From the NCBI GenBank assembly GCA_003157445.1, contig PMJN01000409.1, positions 1 to 10,488 on the forward strand: DNA of 10,488 bases. The letters are read 5' to 3'. Positions 6,786-10,488 of the stretch are shown here, one piece after another. The notes under the pieces were generated by a model. It saw nothing but the letters and a program-made list of their open reading frames with translations. It made no database searches and was not told the origin of the DNA. The stretch is from Micrococcales bacterium. GTDB lineage: Bacteria > Actinomycetota > Actinomycetes > Actinomycetales > Dermatophilaceae. Position 1 is the first letter of the stretch. The number at the start of each line of letters is the position of its first letter. The translations under genes and the position numbers were made by a program.

Positions 6786-6863
6786 AAGGCAGTCTAGCCG
6801 GTCACGCGGACGTCTCTGGCACATCGCATGCCAGGAATGCGGTTGTCTGGGGCAGATCCGTGC

Positions 6864-7379
6864 TTAGTCCTGGCCGCCGATGTCCACGGAATAGCCTTCG
6901 TACATCAGGTCGGAGCCACGCTGACGATGGCGAACCAAGGCTGCGATCAGTGTCGTGCCGCGATCACGCACCTGGTCCAGTGCCACGACCATCGAGTCGC
7001 CACGCGCAAATGTCCCGGCCGCTTGACCCACCACAGTGAGCAGCTCTGAGATGAGAGCGGTCAGCGTTGCGTGGTCCTGGGTCAGCCTCTCGACCTGGTG
7101 GGACAGTCTGGGCGACGAGCGGTTCACCCGGGCGTACAGCCCCTCTGGTCCCTCGGTGAGCTCAACGTGGTCGTGGAAATCTCCGGACAGCTCCAGCAGA
7201 GCTTCGGAGACCCCTTGAACCCAACGGATCTGCCCGCTGGGCAGCGGTGCCGCGAGTGCTTGTTCAAGGGCGTTGATCGACTCGAGCAGCTCGGCCCGTC
7301 GGCGACGCACCTCGGTGATGTGCTGAGCCTCTGCATGAACCTCAGACTCTGTCTTCTCGCCGCCATTTGTTGTGTTCAC
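6864..7379 (-). CDS. Hemerythrin-like helical protein, function unknown
   Basis: The protein has 171 residues from the GTG at 7379; a TTG at 7415 would add 12 and neither has a strong ribosome-binding site. The first 45 residues are charged and helical (EVRRRRAELLESINALEQAL), likely a coiled coil. The rest reads like the helix bundle of hemerythrin-type proteins: FHDHVELTEGPEGLY (68-82), LTQDHATLTALISELL (99-114) and a last helix ALVRHRQRGSDLMYEGY (147-163), ending in DIGGQD. Several His and Glu residues (H69, H71, E73, H103, H151, E161) could bind a metal. The usual 'H...EE' pair of the last helix is replaced by HRQRGSDL, so oxygen or di-iron binding is uncertain. It follows the AAA ATPase by 81 bases and is followed by a terminator, so it may be the last gene of the fpg/nei-ATPase unit. 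Confidence 0.7.
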   Translation of the reverse strand: MNTTNGGEKTESEVHAEAQHITEVRRRRAELLESINALEQALAAPLPSGQIRWVQGVSEALLELSGDFHDHVELTEGPEGLYARVNRSSPRLSHQVERLTQDHATLTALISELLTVVGQAAGTFARGDSMVVALDQVRDRGTTLIAALVRHRQRGSDLMYEGYSVDIGGQD

Positions 7380-7460
7380 ACGTGCAGTTTGAAGCCGAGC
7401 GCCCGAGTTGTCCAATCCAGGTCGTTCAGCCGAGCACTCTGCCCCGGCCGAGGGGCGAAA

Positions 7461-8678
7461 TCACCCCGTCGCACGCAGGTATCGGCCGAAATGCGGCACC
7501 GTGAAGGCAATCCGACCACGCTCAGCGCTGTAGATCAGCCCCTTCTTGAGTAAGGCGTCGCGCGCCACCGACAGCGACTGCGGTTTGCGCTTGAGAACCG
7601 CTGCCACCGACGCGGTCGTCACCGACTCACTGTCGTCCAGATCGGGTCCCTGAGCGTCCTGATCGACCAACTGCGCCGCATCAGCCATCGCCCGCAGGTA
7701 CTCCCGTTCGCCAGGGGTGGCCCGTTCGTACCGAGACCCGAAGAAGCCCACAGCGAGCTCGGCCTCGGCCTCCGGTGCTGCCACCCGAATGTCCTCGCCG
7801 GTGATCGGCGAGCCGGGCGCACTGTCCCAGGCGACCTTGCCGTAAGCCTGAATAAAGTACGGATACCCGCCCGTGGCGGCATACATCGCCTCAAGGGCAT
7901 CCGCGTGGAACTCCGCACCCTCGTCCTTGGCCGGCAACTGAAGGGCCAGGTCGGCCGAGGATCGGTCAAGCCGGTCGATCCTTGAGTACTTGAACAGTCG
8001 CTCACTGTAGGATTTGCTGGCGCTCAGAACCGCCGGCAGGTGGGGCAGTCCGGCTCCTACAACAATGACCGGCAAGCCGTTCTGGCTGATCTCGTGACAG
8101 GCCGCACACAAGGCGGAAATGTCCTCGGGTGCCAGGTCCTGCATCTCGTCGATGAAGATAGCCACGCCTCTGCCGACATCTGCGGCCAACCCGCCGACAT
8201 CCGTCAGAAGTTCGACCAGGTCGATCTCGATGTCTCCCGAGTCGGCTCGCCCATTCACCGCGGCCACGTCGATTCCAGGATTCCAGCGATCACGAAGCCT
8301 CGTGGTAGCGACCGACTCGCGCTGGGCGAAGGCCTTGATGACGCCAAGAACGTAGTCGACATCCTCGCTCTTGGGATGGCCCAGCTCGCGCACGGCGACG
8401 TGCAGGGCGGCACTGATGGGCCGCCTGAGCCTTTGATCGGGACGGGCCTCGAGCTTGCCGGTTCCCCAGTGCGAGCGAACCGCCGCCGATCGCAACGCAT
8501 TGAGCAGCACGGTCTTGCCCACACCTCGCAGCCCGGTCAGGACGATAGAACGTTCCGGTTTGGATCTGGCAATGCGCTCCAGCACCACGGCGAAGGCTCG
8601 TAGCTGATCATCTCGACCGGCGAGCTCGGGCGGGCGCTGACCGGCGCCGGGGGCATACGGATTTCGGATCGGGTCCAC
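7461..8678 (-). CDS. AAA ATPase (AAA_16/ORC-like) with C-terminal winged-helix-like region
   Basis: The protein has 405 residues. It starts at a GTG with MDPIRNPYAPGAGQRPPELA, a signature opening I recognise in many actinobacterial ATP-binding proteins. The P-loop is GLRGVGKT (49-56), Walker B is VAIFIDEMQDLA (172-183) and a sensor-1-like strand is LPVIVVGAGLP (202-212). ATGGYPYFIQAYGKVAWD (268-285) is the lid motif common in ORC/Cdc6-like and STAND-type ATPases. Residues from about 350 to the end (VTTASVAAVLKRKPQSLSVARDALLKKGLI, then a beta wing) look like a winged helix that may bind DNA. The family is widespread but, as far as I know, not functionally characterised. No toxin, nuclease or transposase partner is adjacent; the neighbours are an Fpg/Nei glycosylase 96 bases upstream and the hemerythrin-like gene downstream. 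Defence or DNA-processing roles are speculation. Confidence 0.88.
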   Translation of the reverse strand: MDPIRNPYAPGAGQRPPELAGRDDQLRAFAVVLERIARSKPERSIVLTGLRGVGKTVLLNALRSAAVRSHWGTGKLEARPDQRLRRPISAALHVAVRELGHPKSEDVDYVLGVIKAFAQRESVATTRLRDRWNPGIDVAAVNGRADSGDIEIDLVELLTDVGGLAADVGRGVAIFIDEMQDLAPEDISALCAACHEISQNGLPVIVVGAGLPHLPAVLSASKSYSERLFKYSRIDRLDRSSADLALQLPAKDEGAEFHADALEAMYAATGGYPYFIQAYGKVAWDSAPGSPITGEDIRVAAPEAEAELAVGFFGSRYERATPGEREYLRAMADAAQLVDQDAQGPDLDDSESVTTASVAAVLKRKPQSLSVARDALLKKGLIYSAERGRIAFTVPHFGRYLRATG

Positions 8679-8697
8679 GATCGCAGGCTATCCGCCT

Positions 8698-8774
8698 GTA
8701 TCGCGTTTTTGTGAGACATAGTGAGAGACACCAATCGTGTCGCATGCGACTGACAGCCTGCCGCGATACGACAC
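8698..8774. other. Structured spacer with nested inverted repeats and a 12-bp palindrome
   Basis: An exact 8-bp inverted repeat, GTATCGCG at 8698-8705 and CGCGATAC at 8762-8769, encloses a perfect 12-bp palindrome GTCGCATGCGAC at 8739-8750. It also encloses two GTGAGA hexamers exactly ten bases apart (8711-8716 and 8721-8726). A further 6-bp inverted repeat, GTGTCG (8737-8742) and CGACAC (8769-8774), competes with the outer pair. This fills most of the 96-base gap between the fpg/nei stop and the ATPase start. No U-tract follows in the minus-strand reading direction, so a terminator is unlikely; operator sites or an RNA fold are possible. Confidence 0.55.
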
Positions 8775-9635
8775 TCACTTCAGCAGTTTTGACATCCGCC
8801 GGTCGGCCAGCAGCTTGCCGCCGGTCTGACACGTGGCGCAGTACTGCATAGACGAGTCTGCGAACGACACCTCACGCACGACATCGCCGCACACCGGGCA
8901 CGCCTGTCCAGTGCGTCCATGCACCTGCATCCCCGCACGCTTCGCGTCCTTCAGCTCAGCGGCCGGCTTGCCCGACGCTGCACTGACCGCACCAGCCAGA
9001 GTCTGGCGCAACGCGGCATAGAGCCTGTCGACCTGCTCCTCATCCAGGCTCGAAGCCAAGGCAAAGGGGGACAGCCGCGCGGCATGAAGCACCTCGTCGG
9101 AGTAGGCGTTGCCGACGCCAGCCAGGAACCCTTGATCCTTCAGCAGCCCCTTGACCTGGGTTCGGCGGTCCTTCAGCAACCCAGCGAAGTCCGCCGCTGT
9201 GAAGTCGTCGGCCATCGGATCAGGTCCCAGGCGCGCAATGCCTGCCACCTGAGCAGGGTCGCGCACAATATACGCCGCCAGCCCCTTGCGCGTCCCCGCC
9301 TCGGTGAGGTCGAAACCACTGCCATCAGAAAGCCTGCAACGCAATGCGATCGGCGACTTGCCTGGCCGAATCGTGGTGGCAGCCATCGCGTCCGACCAGC
9401 GCAGCCAGCCAGCCCGGGCCAGATGGAACACCAGGTGCAGACCTTCAGCGTCAATGTCGACGAACTTGCCGTGCCGGGCGACATGGGTGATCGGCAAGCC
9501 GTTCAGCGATGCGGGAGCCGGGTCATAGGTCTTCAGAACGCTGATCGACCCCAGCTCGATACCGACGATGGCCAGGCCGCCAGTACGCTCGCGCAAGAAG
9601 TCGACGAGCGCCTGAACCTCTGGGAGCTCCGGCAC
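8775..9635 (-). CDS. Fpg/Nei family DNA glycosylase with zinc finger
   Basis: This 286-residue base-excision-repair enzyme is bifunctional by family: it removes oxidised bases and nicks the strand. It begins MPELPEV, giving the catalytic P2 and E3 after Met removal. K57 in VARHGKFVDI is the conserved lysine. The helix-two-turn-helix is QGFLAGVGNAYSDEVL (168-183, with N176). The C4 zinc finger has C246, C249, C266 and C269 (CPVC and CATC), followed by QTGGKLLADRRMSKLLK. In canonical Fpg and Nei an arginine lies five residues before the third cysteine; here that place is S261 (ADSSMQYC). Substrate choice may therefore differ from MutM, and I give no gene symbol. The GTG start at 9635 is fixed by the MPELPE motif; the ribosome-binding site is weak. 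It leads the minus-strand unit and is divergent from the MFS pseudogene. Confidence 0.92.
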   Translation of the reverse strand: MPELPEVQALVDFLRERTGGLAIVGIELGSISVLKTYDPAPASLNGLPITHVARHGKFVDIDAEGLHLVFHLARAGWLRWSDAMAATTIRPGKSPIALRCRLSDGSGFDLTEAGTRKGLAAYIVRDPAQVAGIARLGPDPMADDFTAADFAGLLKDRRTQVKGLLKDQGFLAGVGNAYSDEVLHAARLSPFALASSLDEEQVDRLYAALRQTLAGAVSAASGKPAAELKDAKRAGMQVHGRTGQACPVCGDVVREVSFADSSMQYCATCQTGGKLLADRRMSKLLK

Positions 9636-9679
9636 TCGCTTATTCTCGCTCAGGTGGCTTCCAAGCAGAAGGCGCCGGG

Positions 9680-10151
9680 TTGGGGGCCAGCAGAGCGCGC
9701 CGGCGGGTCGTTGTGATCACGGTAGTTCTGGGCAGCGTTGTCGCCATCCTGGACAGCACGATCCCCAAAACGCCTGCCCAAGATCGGCCGCGACCAGGAG
9801 CCCGCCGCTGCGTGCACTTAGGGGGGCCGACCTCGGGCACGTCTTGCTGCTGTGCGGACTCAGCCCCGAGACCCAGATACTCCTTTCGGCTCCAGTCGTT
9901 CAGGGCACGGCCACAGCACTGCTTTCACCGGAGAGCCTGGCCACCTGCAGCCGTACTGCCTCTGGGACGCGCAGATGCGCGCGACAAGCACCTGGACAGC
10001 AACATCGAGCATCGACGACGCCTGCGGTCCGCTGGTCGGCAAGTGGCTCGTAGGCTACGACTGGCGCAGAGCGTTCTGGGTCAACCTCCCGTTATGCCCC
10101 ATGGTCATCATGGTGGCGCGCCGGTGGCCCGCCGTCTGGCTCAAGCCCTGA
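9680..10151 (+). pseudogene. Decayed DHA2/EmrB-QacA-type MFS drug transporter
   Basis: Pieces of one transporter N-terminal half appear in order but in different frames. Frame 2 from 9680 reads RRVVVITVVLGSVVAILDSTI, the first membrane helix and the 'LD.TI' motif of DHA2 proteins. Frame 3 near 9768 reads RLPKIGRD, matching 'ALPTIGRDL', then meets a stop. Frame 1 from about 9823 reads GADLGHVLLLCGL and LLSAPVVQGTATALLSPESLA, the 'R..QG.gaA...P.SLA' helix. Frame 3 from about 10014 reads DDACGPLVGKWLVGYDWRR and AFWVNLPLCPMVIM, the 'GP..GG.L....WR..F.iN.P' motif C region. The stretch between the first and third pieces is shorter than in intact homologues, so helices 2-3 are largely deleted. At least three frameshifts are needed, and nothing matches the downstream eleven or so helices. 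It cannot make a working pump. The 126 bases after it (10152-10277) show no recognisable gene. Confidence 0.85.
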
Positions 10152-10277
10152 CGATCCGCACCCGCACGGGGGGAAATGATCTGGCTGCACGTGGGGTCGC
10201 ATGTCGGGCTGACAGTGCTCGGAACACGCGAAGCCGAGCAAGGTCGGCCGACGCATCGAACTGACTCCTGGTGTTGC

Positions 10278-10488
10278 TCAGCTCAACGAACCAACAAAGG
10301 CCCTCAACTGACGCAGAAGGATGTAGCCATCGGGCGCGCGACACACGGGCACGTCCCGTCGCACCCGCGGGGCAAACTCCTCGTTAGAGACCGGGATGCC
10401 ATGAGATAGCACCTGCTCGGTGGGGGTCAGCTCCCGAATCGCGATGGCCTCAACGACGTCAGGACGATCCCTGGCGAAATCGCCATAG
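10278..10488 (-). CDS. C-terminal end of an unrecognised protein (runs off right edge)
   Basis: A minus-strand frame is open from the window edge for 69 codons to a TGA at 10280-10278. The first base at the edge (10488) belongs to a codon cut by the window. The peptide includes FARDRPDVVEAIAIRELTP, SHGIPVSNEEFAPRVRRDV and PDGYILLRQLRAFVGSL. It is soluble, charged and reads like normal protein with mixed codon use, but I do not recognise the family. It faces the MFS pseudogene tail-to-tail. It could be a remnant rather than a complete gene; the missing upstream sequence would decide. Confidence 0.5.
   Translation of the reverse strand, partial: YGDFARDRPDVVEAIAIRELTPTEQVLSHGIPVSNEEFAPRVRRDVPVCRAPDGYILLRQLRAFVGSLS

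Noticed and set aside
6621..6824. Minus-strand 67-codon open frame overlapping the helicase start, as a leader peptide
   Set aside because: It runs through the terminator hairpin, has no ribosome-binding site and no recognisable composition; an upstream ORF cannot be supported.
8040..8603. 187-codon plus-strand open frame over the AAA ATPase
   Set aside because: The minus-strand protein has Walker A and B motifs; the plus-strand product has none and no ribosome-binding site.
7461..8678. AAA ATPase as part of an anti-phage defence system
   Set aside because: No nuclease, reverse transcriptase, TIR, protease or other effector partner is adjacent, and the protein belongs to a type common in actinobacterial core genomes.
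8685..8710. Plus-strand hairpin CAGGC/GCCTG followed by TTTTT as a terminator
   Set aside because: There is no plus-strand gene upstream, the stem is only five pairs, and the T-run begins seven bases after it.
8919..9716. 265-codon plus-strand open frame over fpg/nei
   Set aside because: It is the shadow of the glycosylase gene in GC-rich DNA; the minus strand holds MPELPE, the helix-two-turn-helix and zinc-finger motifs.

Overview
The window looks like an ordinary chromosomal stretch from a moderately high-GC actinobacterium (Actinomycetota). The reasons are the GC-rich third codon positions, frequent GTG/TTG starts, a DUF5926-type protein beside a small RsbW-like ATPase, an AAA ATPase of the widespread actinobacterial 'RNPYAPGAGQRPPELAGRD' type, and a zinc-finger Fpg/Nei glycosylase ending in the actinobacterial 'QTGGK..ADRR.S.LL' tail. 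I cannot name the genus.

Left block (1-2760, all minus strand, read right to left): a glycerophosphodiester phosphodiesterase, a histidine-kinase-like ATPase of the anti-sigma type, a DUF5926 protein, and the N-terminal 159 residues of a family 2 glycosyltransferase that runs off the left edge. Gaps are 80, 62 and 11 bases, so this may be one transcription unit. Compact hairpins sit just upstream of the ATPase and DUF5926 ribosome-binding regions.

Centre (2761-5200, plus strand): a divergent intergenic region with an 11-bp direct repeat leads into a sigma-70-family (ECF-like) factor. One base after its stop begins a methylated-DNA-protein-cysteine methyltransferase (Ogt/MGMT); together they look like a small DNA-alkylation-repair operon. 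Next is a 3-hydroxyisobutyryl-CoA hydrolase-like protein (valine catabolism), whose last 70 bases overlap tail-to-tail with the helicase gene.

Right block (5131-9635, minus strand, read right to left): an Fpg/Nei-family DNA glycosylase, an AAA ATPase with a C-terminal winged-helix-like region, a small hemerythrin-like helical protein, a rho-independent terminator, and a DEAD-box RNA helicase with a long Gly/Arg/Asn-rich tail that contains an in-frame 15-bp minisatellite.

Right edge (9680-10488): a badly decayed DHA2-type drug/H+ antiporter (MFS) pseudogene on the plus strand, then the C-terminal 69 codons of an unrecognised minus-strand gene. I found no rRNA, tRNA, CRISPR array, IS element or phage genes, and no convincing new multi-gene system. 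The items most worth a second look are the sigma/Ogt pair, the non-canonical Fpg/Nei zinc finger, the structured spacer between fpg/nei and the AAA ATPase, and the helicase tail minisatellite.
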